Shown piece by piece: positions 17,582 through 27,831 of a DNA stretch of 64,000 nucleotides (the first letter of the stretch is position 1; every line of letters starts with the position of its first letter). A model generated the notes under the pieces. The model searched no databases and was not told the DNA's origin. It worked only from the letters and a program-made list of their open reading frames with translations. Position numbers and translations under genes: made by a program. The DNA lies in NCBI RefSeq assembly GCF_004402405.1, contig NZ_SOFE01000011.1, positions 186,001 through 250,000 of the forward strand. The letters run 5' to 3'. This DNA is from Cryobacterium levicorallinum. GTDB lineage: Bacteria > Actinomycetota > Actinomycetes > Actinomycetales > Microbacteriaceae.

Positions 17582-18964
17582 CTACTCCGCGCGGGAGACC
17601 GCGACCATTTCGTCGCGATCGACGACCTTAATGCGGATGCGGCCGGCCGCCTCACCGAGCGCGAGCTCGTGCTGGTCCAGGTTGTGCCAGCCGTCAAGTC
17701 CGGTGTAGCGCACGCCGCGATCGGAGAGCAGCGCCACGATGCTCTCCTCCGACGGCGACTCGGGCCGCCACCAGTTCCCGAGGTCATTGATCAGGTGCTT
17801 GATGGTTTCCATCGCGTCGCTTTTGGTATGGCCGATCAGGCCGACGGGCCCGCGCTTGATCCAGCCGGTCGCGTAGACGCCGTACATCTGCTGGTTGAAC
17901 AGCCCGCCGGTCCCGGCCGAGGGGTCACGCCGCAGCACCTGACCCTCGCGGTTGGGAATCACACCGCGCTTCTTGTCGAACGGCACGTCGGCCAGCTCCG
18001 ACCCGAAGTAGCCGACCGCCCGGTACACGGCCTGAACCGGGATCTCGCGAATCTCACCGGTGCCGACGACGCCGCCGGCGGCATCCGTTATGGTGCGTTC
18101 CCAGCGAAACGCAGCCACCCGGCCGGTGCCGTCATCGACGACCTCGACCGGCTTGGCGAAGAAGTGCAGGTGCAGGCGGCGGCTGGCCGTGCCGGTCTCG
18201 CGGGCGCGCCACGCGTTCAGCGTCTTGTCGATCACGAAAACCTGCTTGTTGCTCGCGACGGCATCCTTGGCGGCTTCGTCGTAGTCGAAGTCCTCGTCGT
18301 AGACGATCATGTCGACGTCGTTCAACTCGCCGATCTCGCGCAGCTCAAGCGGCGTGAATTTAACGGATGTCGGCCCGCGGCGCCCAAACACGTGCACGTC
18401 GGTCACCGGTGACGCCGCGAGCCCGTCGTACACATTTCCGGGAATCTCGGTCGGAAGCAGGTCCTCGGCGTGCTTGATCAGCATGCGGGACACGTCGAGG
18501 GCCACGTTGCCGTTGCCGATCACGGCGATCTCGCGAGCCTCGAGCGGCCAGGTGCGCGGCACATCGGGGTGACCGTCGAACCAGCTGACGAAGTCGGCTG
18601 CGCCGTAGGAACCGTCGAGCGAGGCGCCGGGAATGTTGAGGTCGGCGTCCTGCACGGCCCCGGTCGCGAAGATGACCGCGTTGTAGTGCTTCTTGAGGTC
18701 GTCGAGGGTGATATCGACACCGAACCGCACGTTGCCGAACACGCGAATATCGCCGCTGTCGAGCACCCCGCGCAGGGCGGTGATGATGCCCTTGATGCGC
18801 GGGTGGTCGGGCGCGACGCCGTAGCGCACCAGCCCATACGGCGCGGGAAGGTGGTCGAACAGGTCGATCGAGACCTCAAAGTTGCGCTCAGCCTTGAGCA
18901 GAATATCGGCGGCGTAGATGCCGGCCGGGCCTGCGCCGACGATAGCCAGTCTCAATTTGGTCAC
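17582..18964 (-). CDS. fprA: Ferredoxin-NADP+ reductase (adrenodoxin reductase type)
   Basis: 460 residues. The FAD-binding motif GAGPAGIYAA is at residue 10, the family block LPAPYGLVRYGVAPDHP follows, and the NADP site is IGNGNVALDVSRML with VFGRRGPTSVKFT. The C-terminal FAD contact GWIKRGPVGLIGHTKSDA is complete. This is the FprA class (mycobacterial FprA, mitochondrial adrenodoxin reductase), moving electrons between NADPH and ferredoxin for P450s or other iron-sulfur partners. No ferredoxin or P450 gene is adjacent. Upstream comes the polyprenyl synthase gene on the same strand, 47 bases away. Confidence 0.95.
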   Translation of the reverse strand: MTKLRLAIVGAGPAGIYAADILLKAERNFEVSIDLFDHLPAPYGLVRYGVAPDHPRIKGIITALRGVLDSGDIRVFGNVRFGVDITLDDLKKHYNAVIFATGAVQDADLNIPGASLDGSYGAADFVSWFDGHPDVPRTWPLEAREIAVIGNGNVALDVSRMLIKHAEDLLPTEIPGNVYDGLAASPVTDVHVFGRRGPTSVKFTPLELREIGELNDVDMIVYDEDFDYDEAAKDAVASNKQVFVIDKTLNAWRARETGTASRRLHLHFFAKPVEVVDDGTGRVAAFRWERTITDAAGGVVGTGEIREIPVQAVYRAVGYFGSELADVPFDKKRGVIPNREGQVLRRDPSAGTGGLFNQQMYGVYATGWIKRGPVGLIGHTKSDAMETIKHLINDLGNWWRPESPSEESIVALLSDRGVRYTGLDGWHNLDQHELALGEAAGRIRIKVVDRDEMVAVSRAE

Positions 18965-19011
18965 GGAAGTTTCCTTACTGCGCGAGCAGTCGGGGCAAGC
19001 CCCAACACGCT

Positions 19012-20121
19012 CTAGCTGGAGCGCTCGACGATGGTCTCGGCGAATCGGGTGAGAGCTTTCTTAACCGAGCCCTTCGGCAGCGGGGCGAGGGCAGCTACCG
19101 CGTCGCGGGCCCAGCCGTGCGCCTCGGCGAGGGTTTCGGCGGTGACGGCGTGCTCGCGCAGCGCGGTGATGGCCGCATCGGCAGCCTCACCCTGTTCAGC
19201 GCCGGCCGACATGACGTCGCGTTCGAGTCGCTGCAGCAGATCAGCGGATGCCCCATCGCTCACGGCGCGTTCCCGCAACCGAAGCAGCGGCAACGTCACC
19301 ACTCCCGCCCGGAGGTCCGTTCCCGGCACCTTGCCGGTCTCCTGCGGCTGCGGCGACAGGTCGAGCACATCGTCGATGAGCTGAAAGGCCACGCCGATCT
19401 TCTCGCCGAAGTCGACGACGGGCTGCTCGAACTCGGCCGGAGCGTTGGAGAACACCACCCCGCCCTGCGCGGCTGCCGCGATGAGCGAGCCGGTTTTGCC
19501 TGCGAGCACCTGAATGTAATGCTCGACCGGGTCGTCGCCGGCGCGCGGGCCGACCGTCTCCTGAAACTGGCCCATCACGAGGCGCTCGAAGGTGGTCGCC
19601 TGCAGCTTGATGGCGCGCTCACCGAGCCGGGCCATCAGCTGACTGGCACGGGCAAACAACAGGTCCCCGGTGAGGATAGCGATGGAGTTGCCCCACACCG
19701 TTTGGGCGCTCGGTACGCCGCGACGCTTGTCGGCATCGTCCATTACGTCGTCGTGGTAGAGCGAGGCGAGGTGAGTCAGTTCGATGGCCGTCGAAGCGGT
19801 GACCACGTCGGGCACAATGCCCTCGCCCAGGTGCGCGGTGAGCAGCGCAAGCATGGGACGCACCCGTTTGCCGCCCGCGTTGAGCAGGTAGCGGCTGGTG
19901 ACCGTGGCGATCTCGTTGGCGTAGACCAGTTCGGCGAGCAGGGCGTCTTCGACCTGTTCAATGCCGGAATCGATGTTCGCGGCCAGGCCACGATCGGCGG
20001 AAGTCGAGAAGATACGATCGCCGAGGCCCGCCTGGCTAGTCACCGACGCGCTGCGTCGGATCACGGGGGCTCTGGATTTCACGTAAGTCAGCCTATCGAG
20101 TTGATCAGGATTTGGTTCCAC
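19012..20121 (-). CDS. Long-chain polyprenyl diphosphate synthase
   Basis: 369 residues. Both Asp-rich motifs are present: the first as HDDVMDDADKRRG, the second as QLIDDVLDLS, with GGKRVRPML before the first. The small residues before the first motif (LASLYHDD) fit a long-chain product such as hepta- to nonaprenyl diphosphate. It makes the side chain of menaquinone, later attached by MenA (24657-25688). Overlaps the end of menG by 17 bases, so the two are co-translated. Confidence 0.93.
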   Translation of the reverse strand: MEPNPDQLDRLTYVKSRAPVIRRSASVTSQAGLGDRIFSTSADRGLAANIDSGIEQVEDALLAELVYANEIATVTSRYLLNAGGKRVRPMLALLTAHLGEGIVPDVVTASTAIELTHLASLYHDDVMDDADKRRGVPSAQTVWGNSIAILTGDLLFARASQLMARLGERAIKLQATTFERLVMGQFQETVGPRAGDDPVEHYIQVLAGKTGSLIAAAAQGGVVFSNAPAEFEQPVVDFGEKIGVAFQLIDDVLDLSPQPQETGKVPGTDLRAGVVTLPLLRLRERAVSDGASADLLQRLERDVMSAGAEQGEAADAAITALREHAVTAETLAEAHGWARDAVAALAPLPKGSVKKALTRFAETIVERSS

Positions 20122-20806
20122 GGTGCAGCGCCACGATGCCGAGCGTGAGATTGCGGTAGGCGACGCTGGAGTAGCCGGCCGAGCGCAGCCATCCGCTTAA
20201 TACCGGCTGGGTCGGCCAGGCCGCGATGGACTCCCCCAGGTAGTCGTAGGCCTCGGCGTTCGACGAGGCGAGCCGCACGACCCGCGGCATCACGTGGTTG
20301 AGGTAGGCGAAATAGCTCTGGCGCACGAGCGTGAGCGGCGGGGTCGAGAACTCGCAGATGACGACGCGGCCGCCGGGCTTGGTCACCCGGTAGAACTCGG
20401 CGAGCGCCTTCTTCGGTTCGACCACGTTTCGCAGCCCGAAGGAGATGGTGACGGCGTCGAATTCGTTGTCTTTGAAGGGAAGCACCGTGGCGTCGGCCTG
20501 CACGAATTCGATGTTCGGGTTGTGCGCGTGACGGGTCTTGCCGACCTCGATCATGCCGGCCGAGAAGTCGGCGGCGACGACGTGGGCGCCACTGTGGGCG
20601 AGGGCTGCGCTGGACGTTCCGGTGCCGGCGGCGATGTCCAGAATGCGCTCCCCCGCCTGCGGGTTGACGGCCTTGGTGGTGGCGAGGCGCCAGAGCGACG
20701 CGTTGCCGACCGACAGCAACGCATTTGTGCGGTCATAGTGGGCGGCCACCTCGTCGAACATGGCAGCCACCTGCGCGGGCCGTTTGTTCAGGTCTGCTCT
20801 ATTCAC
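20105..20806 (-). CDS. menG: Demethylmenaquinone methyltransferase
   Basis: 233 residues, class I SAM methyltransferase. The SAM motif is LDIAAGTGTSSAAL; family blocks are YDRTNALLS, DAVTISFGLRNV and GGRVVICEFSTP. It performs the last methylation of menaquinone. It faces menF divergently over 94 bases and is followed by the overlapping polyprenyl synthase. Confidence 0.95.
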   Translation of the reverse strand: MNRADLNKRPAQVAAMFDEVAAHYDRTNALLSVGNASLWRLATTKAVNPQAGERILDIAAGTGTSSAALAHSGAHVVAADFSAGMIEVGKTRHAHNPNIEFVQADATVLPFKDNEFDAVTISFGLRNVVEPKKALAEFYRVTKPGGRVVICEFSTPPLTLVRQSYFAYLNHVMPRVVRLASSNAEAYDYLGESIAAWPTQPVLSGWLRSAGYSSVAYRNLTLGIVALHRGTKS

Positions 20807-20900
20807 CCCATCATTCTAGGTCGCGCGGGCGGGGCGAAACTGCATGGTTGCCGGGGTACGCGTTCGTATAGGAGCAGCGGCGCGGGCGTAGGCTACAGAA

Positions 20901-22133
20901 GTGAATGTGCAGGCCTTGACGGTCGAAACCTCCCCGATAGCCGATATCCGCCAACTGATCCTGCTGCTCGATGGCCGCACGCCCCTGCTCTGGATGCGTC
21001 GCAACCAGGGTTTGGCCGGCATCGGCTGCGCGCTGCGGCTCGAATTCTCCGGCCCGACCCGCATGACGGATGCTGCGGCGGCGTGGAAACAAGTCGTCGC
21101 GCTGGCCACCGTGACCGACCCGCTGGCCCGCACCGGCACCGGGCTGCTGGCATTCGGTGCGTTCGCCTTCGACGAGTCCTCCGCGCAGACCAGCGTGCTG
21201 ATCGTGCCCGAGATCATCGTCGGCCGCGAAGACGGCCAGTGCTGGGTGACGCGCATTCACGTGACCGGCCAGAGCGCCGGCGCGAACCCGCTCGCGCTGC
21301 ATCCGCTCGGCGACGAGTATCGCATCGCGCTGCTCCCGGGAGCGTTACCCCCCGCAGACTTTCGCACCGCGGTCAGCTCCGGCATCGAACGCATTCGCGC
21401 GCAACAGGTCAACAAGGTCGTGCTCGCCCGCGACCTGGTCGGGCGAGTGCCGGCCGAGTCCGACCTGCGCCGCGCCATCAGCAAGCTCGCGCTCGGCTAC
21501 CCGGACTGCTGGACCTACGCCGTCGACGGCCTCATCGGGTCGAGCCCGGAAACCCTCATTCGCGCCGACCACGGCTCGGTCAATGCCCGGGTGCTGGCCG
21601 GCACGATCTCGCGGGGAGCGGATGCCGAAGACGACCGCGAGGCGGCCCTGACCCTGGCGACCTCGTCGAAGGACGGCGACGAGCACGAGTTCGCCGTGCA
21701 GAGCGTGCTCAAGTCGCTGCGCCCGCACACCTCGGTGCTCGCGACCAGTGAGATTCCGTTCACGCTGAAGCTGCCGAACCTGTGGCATCTCGCGACCGAC
21801 CTCGAGGGCACGCTGAGCGACGGGTCGACCTCGCTCGACCTGATCGCTGCGTTGCATCCGACGGCCGCGGTCGCCGGAACGCCGACCCTCGAAGCCCTGA
21901 GCCTCATTCGCGAGCTCGAACCGTTCGACCGCGGCCGCTACGCCGGGCCGGTCGGCTGGGTCGGCGCCGACGGCGACGGTGAATGGGCGATCGCCCTGCG
22001 CTGCGCCCAAGTCGCCCCCGAGGGCGGCATTACCGCCTACGCCGGCTGCGGCATCGTGCTGGACTCCGACCCCGACCGCGAGCTGGCCGAGACGAAGATG
22101 AAGTTTCGCCCGATCGTCGAGGCCTTCGGCTAG
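20901..22133 (+). CDS. menF: Isochorismate synthase
   Basis: 410 residues from GTG at 20901. The C-terminal chorismate-binding domain has VNKVVLARDL, SPETLI, LAGTISRG, KDGDEHEFAV, LHPTAAVAGTP, GRYAGPVGWVG and ALRCAQV ... YAGCGIV, the usual catalytic and Mg sites. It turns chorismate into isochorismate, the first committed step to menaquinone. A salicylate or siderophore role is less likely given the men neighbours. Convergent with menD. Confidence 0.93.
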   Translation: MNVQALTVETSPIADIRQLILLLDGRTPLLWMRRNQGLAGIGCALRLEFSGPTRMTDAAAAWKQVVALATVTDPLARTGTGLLAFGAFAFDESSAQTSVLIVPEIIVGREDGQCWVTRIHVTGQSAGANPLALHPLGDEYRIALLPGALPPADFRTAVSSGIERIRAQQVNKVVLARDLVGRVPAESDLRRAISKLALGYPDCWTYAVDGLIGSSPETLIRADHGSVNARVLAGTISRGADAEDDREAALTLATSSKDGDEHEFAVQSVLKSLRPHTSVLATSEIPFTLKLPNLWHLATDLEGTLSDGSTSLDLIAALHPTAAVAGTPTLEALSLIRELEPFDRGRYAGPVGWVGADGDGEWAIALRCAQVAPEGGITAYAGCGIVLDSDPDRELAETKMKFRPIVEAFG

Positions 22134-22165
22134 CTCGCGGCAGCCGAGCCCCGCGCGACACAGAC

Positions 22166-23869
22166 TCAGCGAACGAGCGGAACCTCGAGGATGGCCGGAC
22201 CGGTCGGGGCACCGGTGAGGGCGCGCTCCAGGTCGGCCCGCGTGGCTGCGACCTCGTACTCCCAGCCATAGGCAGCAGCGAGGGCTTGCAGGTCGACGCT
22301 ACGCGGCGTGTACAGCACCCGTTCCATCGCCTCGACCGGGGCCGTTGCCGCGACCTCGAGGCCGTCGAAGATGCTGCCGCCGCCGTCGACTCCGACAATG
22401 ACCTGCAGCCGCGGCCGCGGTTCGCCGGGAGCGAGCAACAGCGAGCCAACGTCGTGCAGAAACGTCAGGTCGCCCATTAGTACCCGTGTCACTCCGACCG
22501 AACGCGGTTCCGGTTCGGCCTGGCTGGCCAGCGCCACTCCGAGCGCCGTCGCAATGGTGCCGTCGATTCCGGCCAGCCCGCGGTTCGCCAGCACTGTGAT
22601 CTTCTTGCCGGGAACGCGCTTGTCCGCCTCCCGAATGAGCCGGGAGGCACCGAGTACGAGCCGGTCGTGCGGCCACGACGCCCGCCACACCGCGTCGACG
22701 AGCAGCGCCCGGGTCAGCGGTGCCCGCAGCACGGCCAGCTCGGCGCGGGTGATGCCGCGTTTGTCGATCGGGGCCCGGCCCTCATCGGCCGCCGCCTCGG
22801 CGAGGGCCCGGCTGGTCATCACCCAGCGCCCCAGCCACGCCCGGCCGGCCGGGGTGCGCGCGGCCGCAGCGCACGAAGCATCCGGTCCAATCGAGCGGGT
22901 GAAGGCGCGCGCGGAGCGGCCGGGGTTGTACCACTCGATTCCGGTCGGGGCGACCACAATTGTCTCCACACCGGGGCGTTCAATGAGGGCGGGAATTTCT
23001 CGACTGAGCGTGGGGTGGCCGAACACGATCACGCGCTCGACCTCGCCGCCCAGATCCACGGCGCCAAGCAGCTCGCGATAGTGCACAATCAGGTTCGGGC
23101 CGAACCGAGCCCCGCTGGACACTTCGGCCAGCAGCGGCCAGCCCCCGGCGTGGGCGAGTTCTTCGGCCTCCGGACCGGCGCCATCGCCGGCAACGACAAC
23201 CGTGCGTGGTCCAGGGGCGAGCAGCATGGTCGGGCCGTCGGTCGAGACGGCAGGTGCAACGGGGGCAGCCGGAGTCACCCTCGGCAATCCAGCAGGAAGC
23301 GCGGCCGACAACGGCTCCCGAAACGCCAGATTCAGTTGCACCGGGCCGGGTGCGGCGGTGCCTTCGCCGGTGGCGGCATCCGTCGCTTGGCGGGCCAACG
23401 CTTGGGCAATGCCGGTCTCGTCGGGTTCGCCGACCGGCGCCGGAACGTCAAGGCACAGTCGGGTGGCGACGCCGAAGATGCCGGGCTGCACGGTGGTTTG
23501 GTTTGAACGGATGCCGCGCAGCTCGGCCGGACGATCGGCCGTCAGCAGGATCATCGGCACCCCGGCGTGGTGCGCTTCGAGCACGGCCGGGTGCAAATTG
23601 GCCACGGCCGTGCCCGACGTCACGACGACAAGGGCGGGCCGACCGGTCTCGAGCGTAAGGCCGAGCGCGAGAAAGCCGGCGCTGCGTTCATCGGTGCGCA
23701 CATGCAAGTTGATACCGCCGGCCCGTTCCAGCTCGGCCGCGGCCAGCGCGAGCGCCTGCGAACGCGCACCGGGACAGAGCACGAGGTCGCGCAGCCCGAG
23801 ACGTATAAATTCGTTTAGAAGGGAGAAACTAAAATCGGTCGCCGGGCTACCGTTGAACGGCTCAGGCAT
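22166..23869 (-). CDS. menD: MenD, 2-succinyl-5-enolpyruvyl-6-hydroxy-3-cyclohexene-1-carboxylate synthase
   Basis: 567 residues, ThDP-dependent enzyme. The N-terminal PYR domain has [18 protein letters not shown] and the [13 protein letters not shown] catalytic-Glu segment; the middle domain is followed by the PP domain with [16 protein letters not shown] and [10 protein letters not shown]. The usual SRSxPL start of the motif is here ARSQAL, a modest change near the substrate site. It adds a succinyl semialdehyde unit from 2-oxoglutarate to isochorismate. The start overlaps the stop of the PLDc_N-type gene by 8 bases. Confidence 0.94.
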   Translation of the reverse strand: MPEPFNGSPATDFSFSLLNEFIRLGLRDLVLCPGARSQALALAAAELERAGGINLHVRTDERSAGFLALGLTLETGRPALVVVTSGTAVANLHPAVLEAHHAGVPMILLTADRPAELRGIRSNQTTVQPGIFGVATRLCLDVPAPVGEPDETGIAQALARQATDAATGEGTAAPGPVQLNLAFREPLSAALPAGLPRVTPAAPVAPAVSTDGPTMLLAPGPRTVVVAGDGAGPEAEELAHAGGWPLLAEVSSGARFGPNLIVHYRELLGAVDLGGEVERVIVFGHPTLSREIPALIERPGVETIVVAPTGIEWYNPGRSARAFTRSIGPDASCAAAARTPAGRAWLGRWVMTSRALAEAAADEGRAPIDKRGITRAELAVLRAPLTRALLVDAVWRASWPHDRLVLGASRLIREADKRVPGKKITVLANRGLAGIDGTIATALGVALASQAEPEPRSVGVTRVLMGDLTFLHDVGSLLLAPGEPRPRLQVIVGVDGGGSIFDGLEVAATAPVEAMERVLYTPRSVDLQALAAAYGWEYEVAATRADLERALTGAPTGPAILEVPLVR

Positions 23870-24311
23870 CCCGACGGCCAGGCTGCTCGCCTTCGCCCGG
23901 TTCCTTCTTCTTCGGGTCTACGCCGGTACCATTACCCGGTGTCGGATCGTTCTTGTCGAGATCGGCGAGGTCCTGCTCCATCCGACGGATGCGCTCCTGC
24001 TGGTCTTTCTCGTTGAATGGCCGGTTTTCGCCGGTTGCTGTGGCAACGCCGCCGCCGTTCAGGCCGCGCAGAAAATCGAGGTCGTCATCGGGAGCGACCG
24101 ATCGGTACGACCGGGTGGTGGGCGTGGAGCGTCCGTGGCCGACCAGCAGCCAGAGCAGCGGCCCGATCAGCGGTACCAGAACGATGACGAAAATCCACAC
24201 CCAGCGCGGCAAACCTCGAATGCGTTTGCGGTCGAAGACGGCGCAGTCTACGAGGGTGTAGACCGTGAGAATGACCAGGGCCAGTCCTAGTCCGATCAAG
24301 AGCTTGGGCAT
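23862..24311 (-). CDS. Two-helix membrane protein with PLDc_N-like domain
   Basis: 149 residues. Two N-terminal membrane helices (about 4-20 and 37-60) with the typical middle [20 protein letters not shown] and [14 protein letters not shown] match the phospholipase-D-nuclease N-terminal domain found alone in many actinobacterial proteins. The remaining tail is charged and probably cytoplasmic. No catalytic HKD motif is present, so no nuclease or lipase activity is suggested. It sits upstream of menD with an 8-base overlap; the same pairing within men loci suggests a membrane-related helper (inference). Confidence 0.8.
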   Translation of the reverse strand: MPKLLIGLGLALVILTVYTLVDCAVFDRKRIRGLPRWVWIFVIVLVPLIGPLLWLLVGHGRSTPTTRSYRSVAPDDDLDFLRGLNGGGVATATGENRPFNEKDQQERIRRMEQDLADLDKNDPTPGNGTGVDPKKKEPGEGEQPGRRDA

Positions 24312-24383
24312 GTCTTGATTCTATGGCGCTTGGCCGTGAGAGACATGTGCGGATGCTCAGGCGCGGCGTTCTAAACTTGGCCC

Positions 24384-24683
24384 ATGAAATTCGTGGCCCC
24401 CTGGCTGTACTACTCCGTGATGCGCGTGCTGATGTTTGCCGTACCGCTGGCGATCCTGCTCTCCCTCGGTTTCTGGCCCTGGGCTGCGGCCGTCATCGCT
24501 GCCATGCTCGGCCTGTGCCTGTCCTACCTGTTTCTCGGCAAGTCCCGCGAGAGCGTGGCGCGTGACCTGTACCAGGCGCGGCACCCCGGCAAGGAGCCGG
24601 TAAATCCGGATTCTGAGGTCGAGGACCAGGCGCTGAATGCCGAAGAAACCACCAACTCAGAACGCGAAAGCAAGTCCCAGTAG
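24384..24683 (+). CDS. DUF4229-type small membrane protein
   Basis: 99 residues. Two helices (about 8-27 and 29-50) around WAAAVIAAMLGLCLSYLFL, then RESVARDLYQAR and a charged tail, the DUF4229 pattern of Actinobacteria. It is divergent from the PLDc_N-like gene over 72 bases and its end overlaps the menA end by 27 bases in convergent orientation. Function unknown. Confidence 0.8.
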   Translation: MKFVAPWLYYSVMRVLMFAVPLAILLSLGFWPWAAAVIAAMLGLCLSYLFLGKSRESVARDLYQARHPGKEPVNPDSEVEDQALNAEETTNSERESKSQ

Positions 24684-25688
24684 CAGCCCGTAGGCCAGCG
24701 CCGCGAGGCTGGTCAGCTTCAGCGCAAGGAGGAGTTCCCTGGCCGACGTCGCGGTGACCGTAATGAGGCAGGCCGGCAGCGCCAGCAGCAGCACGAAGAA
24801 CGTGAAGATCCCGAGCGGATAAACCAGGCTGAACAGTCCGGCGATCACGAACGGCAGCAGCAGGAAGACGCAGAAGACGACCCGGGAAGCCGTGCGGCCG
24901 ATGCGCACCGCGAGGGTGCGCTTGCCGGCGGCCTTGTCGGGCACGATGTCCCGCAGGTTGTTGACCATGAGCACGGCACAGGCGATCAGTCCCATCGCCA
25001 CACCGCCGAGCACGCTCTCGGTCGTGAAGTCGCCGACCTGCACGTAGGTGGTGCCGGCGGTGGCGACGAGCCCGAAGAAGACGAACACGAACAGTTCGCC
25101 GAGGCCGAGGTAGCCGTAGGGCTTCCTGCCACCGGTGTAGAACCAGGCCGCCAACAGGGCGACGACGCCGACGAGCAGCAGCCACCAGTACTGGGTCAGA
25201 ATGACGAGGGTCAGGCCGGCCACGGCGGCGAGGCCGAAGAAGACCAGGGCGACGCGCAGCACGGTACGGGGGTTGGCAACGCCGCCGCCGGTCAGTCGGG
25301 CCGGGCCGACCCGAAAAGCGTCGGTGCCGCGAATGCCGTCGGAATAGTCGTTGGCGTAGTTGACGCCGATCTGCAGCAGCAGGGCCACCGCGAGGGCGAG
25401 CAGCGCGCGCACCGGGTGGTAGACGCCGGGGCCGGCCGCGACGATGGCGGCTCCGGTGCCGAGCAGCACAGGAGCGATGGCGAGTGGCAGGGTGCGTAGG
25501 CGCGCACCGGCGATCCAGTCTACGGCCGTGGCCGGCGTGACCGCGGCGGGCCCCTTGCGCGGTACGTTTTTGAAGGCTGGATGGCCTGACTTGCCGTTTT
25601 TCTTGCCACCGGAAGCGGCACCCGCCAGCGTCGCCGCAGGGTTCAGTCTTTGTTGTTTGGGCCTGACCGGCCGAGCTCCTTGTGCCAC
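24657..25688 (-). CDS. menA: 1,4-dihydroxy-2-naphthoate polyprenyltransferase
   Basis: 343 residues from GTG at 25688, which overlaps the menE end by 46 bases; a later start near residue 50 would also keep the whole enzyme. UbiA-superfamily membrane protein with eight or so helices and both Asp-rich motifs: NYANDYSDGIRGTD and NNLRDIVPDKAAGKRTLAVR. It joins the polyprenyl chain to DHNA in the membrane, giving demethylmenaquinone for MenG. The N-terminal Lys/Gly-rich extension of about 45 residues is unusual and may reflect a wrong start. Confidence 0.93.
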   Translation of the reverse strand: MAQGARPVRPKQQRLNPAATLAGAASGGKKNGKSGHPAFKNVPRKGPAAVTPATAVDWIAGARLRTLPLAIAPVLLGTGAAIVAAGPGVYHPVRALLALAVALLLQIGVNYANDYSDGIRGTDAFRVGPARLTGGGVANPRTVLRVALVFFGLAAVAGLTLVILTQYWWLLLVGVVALLAAWFYTGGRKPYGYLGLGELFVFVFFGLVATAGTTYVQVGDFTTESVLGGVAMGLIACAVLMVNNLRDIVPDKAAGKRTLAVRIGRTASRVVFCVFLLLPFVIAGLFSLVYPLGIFTFFVLLLALPACLITVTATSARELLLALKLTSLAALAYGLLLGLAFAF

Positions 25689-26857
25689 GCCACCATGCTA
25701 CTTGTTGGCCCAGGACTGGCCAACACAGAACTGGCCAACGCCACCCGGTCGGGCTTACCCGAGGCCAGCAGTGGGATCTGCTCCACTCGCACGACGCGCG
25801 CGGGCCTGGCGGCACGCCCCAGCAGCGTCACAACGGATGCCCCCACGACAGCCAGATCCGCCGCCGCGCCTTCCGGCCCGGCCACCACCAGAACCGGCAC
25901 CTGGCCCCATTGGGCATCATCGCCACCGAGCACAATCGCCGTCTCGAAGCCCACACAGGACCGCACGATCCGTTCGACGGCATCGAGGGACACCTTCTCG
26001 CCGCCGGAGATGATCACGTTGTCGGCCCGGCCGAGCACCGTGACGCGACCGCTCAGGGGATCGACCTCGCCGAGGTCGCCGGTGCGGTACCAGCGCACCC
26101 CCTGCTCCACGATGAACCGGTCAGCGGTGCGCGCGGCATCGTCGAGGTACCCCTCGGCGAGCACCGCGCCCGACAGCTCGAGCTGCCCGTCGACGAGACG
26201 CACGAGGGTGTCCCCGATCGGAACCCCGTCGTAGACGCACCCACCGGCCGTCTCCGACGATCCATAGGTGCGCACGACCCGCACCTCCAGTTCGGCCGCC
26301 CGCGCGATGAGCTCGGGTCGGATGGCCTGCCCGCCGACCAAAATCGCGGTGAAGCGCCGCAGCACGGCCAGCAGGGCCGGGTCCTCCGATGCGTCGAGCA
26401 GCCGGGCCAACTGCACCGGAACCAGCGCGGTGTAGCGCAGCGGCTCGGTCATGGTCTCGGCCAGACGAAGAAAATTCTGCGGATCGAAGTGGCCAGGCGG
26501 TAGCACGATCGGGGTGGTCTCGGCGGCGATCGAGCGCACCAGCACCTGCACCCCAGCGATGTAGTGCACCGGAAGGGCCAGCAGCCACTGCCCCGGTCCA
26601 CCGAGGGCGACCGCCGACGCCGCGGCACCGGCCAGCAGCGCATTGGTGGCGAGCATGGCCCGTTTCGGCGCCCCCGTCGACCCGGAGGTCTCGATCACCA
26701 CGGCGACCCGCTTCGGCACGTCGCCGAGGACCGGCATTCCCGCAGCCCGATCGGTCGACAGCGGCAGCACGGCCGGCCCGCTGCCGGCGAGCGCGTTTCG
26801 CAGCACGGCCAAAAAGTCGAGCGGATGCTCCGGCGCGACCGCGAGCAGCGGCCTCAC
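25643..26857 (-). CDS. menE: o-Succinylbenzoate-CoA ligase
   Basis: 404 residues from GTG at 26857, 2 bases after the menB stop (TGACGTG). The frame is open to 26944, but those codons read menB sequence out of frame. Adenylate-forming motifs are VIETSGSTGAPKRAML, RTYGSSETAGGCVYDG, YRTGDLGEVD and GRADNVIISGGEKV, with the C-terminal catalytic Lys in LLASGKPDR. Converts OSB to OSB-CoA, substrate of MenB. It is shorter than many acyl-CoA synthetases, as usual for actinobacterial MenE. Confidence 0.93.
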   Translation of the reverse strand: MRPLLAVAPEHPLDFLAVLRNALAGSGPAVLPLSTDRAAGMPVLGDVPKRVAVVIETSGSTGAPKRAMLATNALLAGAAASAVALGGPGQWLLALPVHYIAGVQVLVRSIAAETTPIVLPPGHFDPQNFLRLAETMTEPLRYTALVPVQLARLLDASEDPALLAVLRRFTAILVGGQAIRPELIARAAELEVRVVRTYGSSETAGGCVYDGVPIGDTLVRLVDGQLELSGAVLAEGYLDDAARTADRFIVEQGVRWYRTGDLGEVDPLSGRVTVLGRADNVIISGGEKVSLDAVERIVRSCVGFETAIVLGGDDAQWGQVPVLVVAGPEGAAADLAVVGASVVTLLGRAARPARVVRVEQIPLLASGKPDRVALASSVLASPGPTSSMVAWHKELGRSGPNNKD

Positions 26858-26858
26858 G

Positions 26859-27770
26859 TCAGTACTGCCACGGGTACGGCGACCAGTCCGGTTCACGCTT
26901 CTCCAGGAAGGAGTCCCGGCCCTCGACGGCTTCATCGGTGCCATAAGCGAGGCGGGTGGCCTCGCCGGCGAACACCTGCTGGCCGACCAGCCCGTCGTCG
27001 ACGGCGTTGAAAGCGAACTTGAGCATGCGAATCGCGGTGGGCGACTTGGTCAGAATCTCTCGAGCCCAGTCCAGTGCCACGGTTTCGAGTTCGGCGTGCG
27101 GCACGACGGCGTTGATCGCGCCCATCTCGAGCGCACGCTGGGCCGAGTATTCGCGAGCCAGAAAGAACACCTCGCGGGCGGCTTTCTGGCCGACCTGGCG
27201 GGCGAAGTAGGCGCTGCCGTAACCGGCGTCGAAGGAGCCGACATCGGCATCCGTTTGCTTGAATTTGCCGTGTTCGGCGCTGGCGATACTGAGGTCGCAG
27301 ACCACGTGCAGGGAGTGCCCGCCGCCAGCCGCCCAGCCGGGTATGACCGCGATGACGACCTTGGGCATGAAGCGGATGAGACGCTGCACTTCCAGAATAT
27401 GCAGGCGTCCGGCGCGTCCGCGGTCGATGCCCGCTGCCGTCTCGCCCTCGGAGTATTTGTAGCCGTCCCGGCCGCGGATGCGCTGATCGCCACCGGAGCA
27501 GAAGGCCCAGCCGCCGTCCTTGGCACTCGGGCCATTGCCGGTGAGCAGAACGACGCCGATTTTCGAGTTCAGCCGGGCGTCTTCCAGAGCGCTGAACAAC
27601 TCGTCGACCGTGCGGGGGCGAAAGGCATTGCGCACCTCGGGCCGGTCAAAGGCGATGCGGGCGATTCGGCCGCTCAGATCCTGGTGGTAGGTCAGATCGG
27701 TGAGGTCTTCAAAGCCGGCAACGGCCTTCCATCGGCTCGCATCGAAGATTTCGGATACCTGTTCGCTCAT
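26859..27770 (-). CDS. menB: 1,4-dihydroxy-2-naphthoyl-CoA synthase
   Basis: 303 residues, crotonase fold. Family blocks are FDRPEVRNAFRPRTVDEL, FCSGGDQRIRG, VIPGWAAGGGHSLHVVCDLSIAS, GSFDAGYGSAYFARQVGQKAARE and the C-terminal PDWSPYPWQY. The catalytic Asp of the QTDADVGSFD block and the bicarbonate-type site residues fit MenB. First gene of the leftward menB-menE-menA set; divergent from the sigma factor gene. Confidence 0.96.
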   Translation of the reverse strand: MSEQVSEIFDASRWKAVAGFEDLTDLTYHQDLSGRIARIAFDRPEVRNAFRPRTVDELFSALEDARLNSKIGVVLLTGNGPSAKDGGWAFCSGGDQRIRGRDGYKYSEGETAAGIDRGRAGRLHILEVQRLIRFMPKVVIAVIPGWAAGGGHSLHVVCDLSIASAEHGKFKQTDADVGSFDAGYGSAYFARQVGQKAAREVFFLAREYSAQRALEMGAINAVVPHAELETVALDWAREILTKSPTAIRMLKFAFNAVDDGLVGQQVFAGEATRLAYGTDEAVEGRDSFLEKREPDWSPYPWQY

Positions 27771-27831
27771 GCTGTCAGCCTACGGGGGCGGACGCGCAGC
27801 TTGCGGCTTCACCAACTCGTAATACCCACGG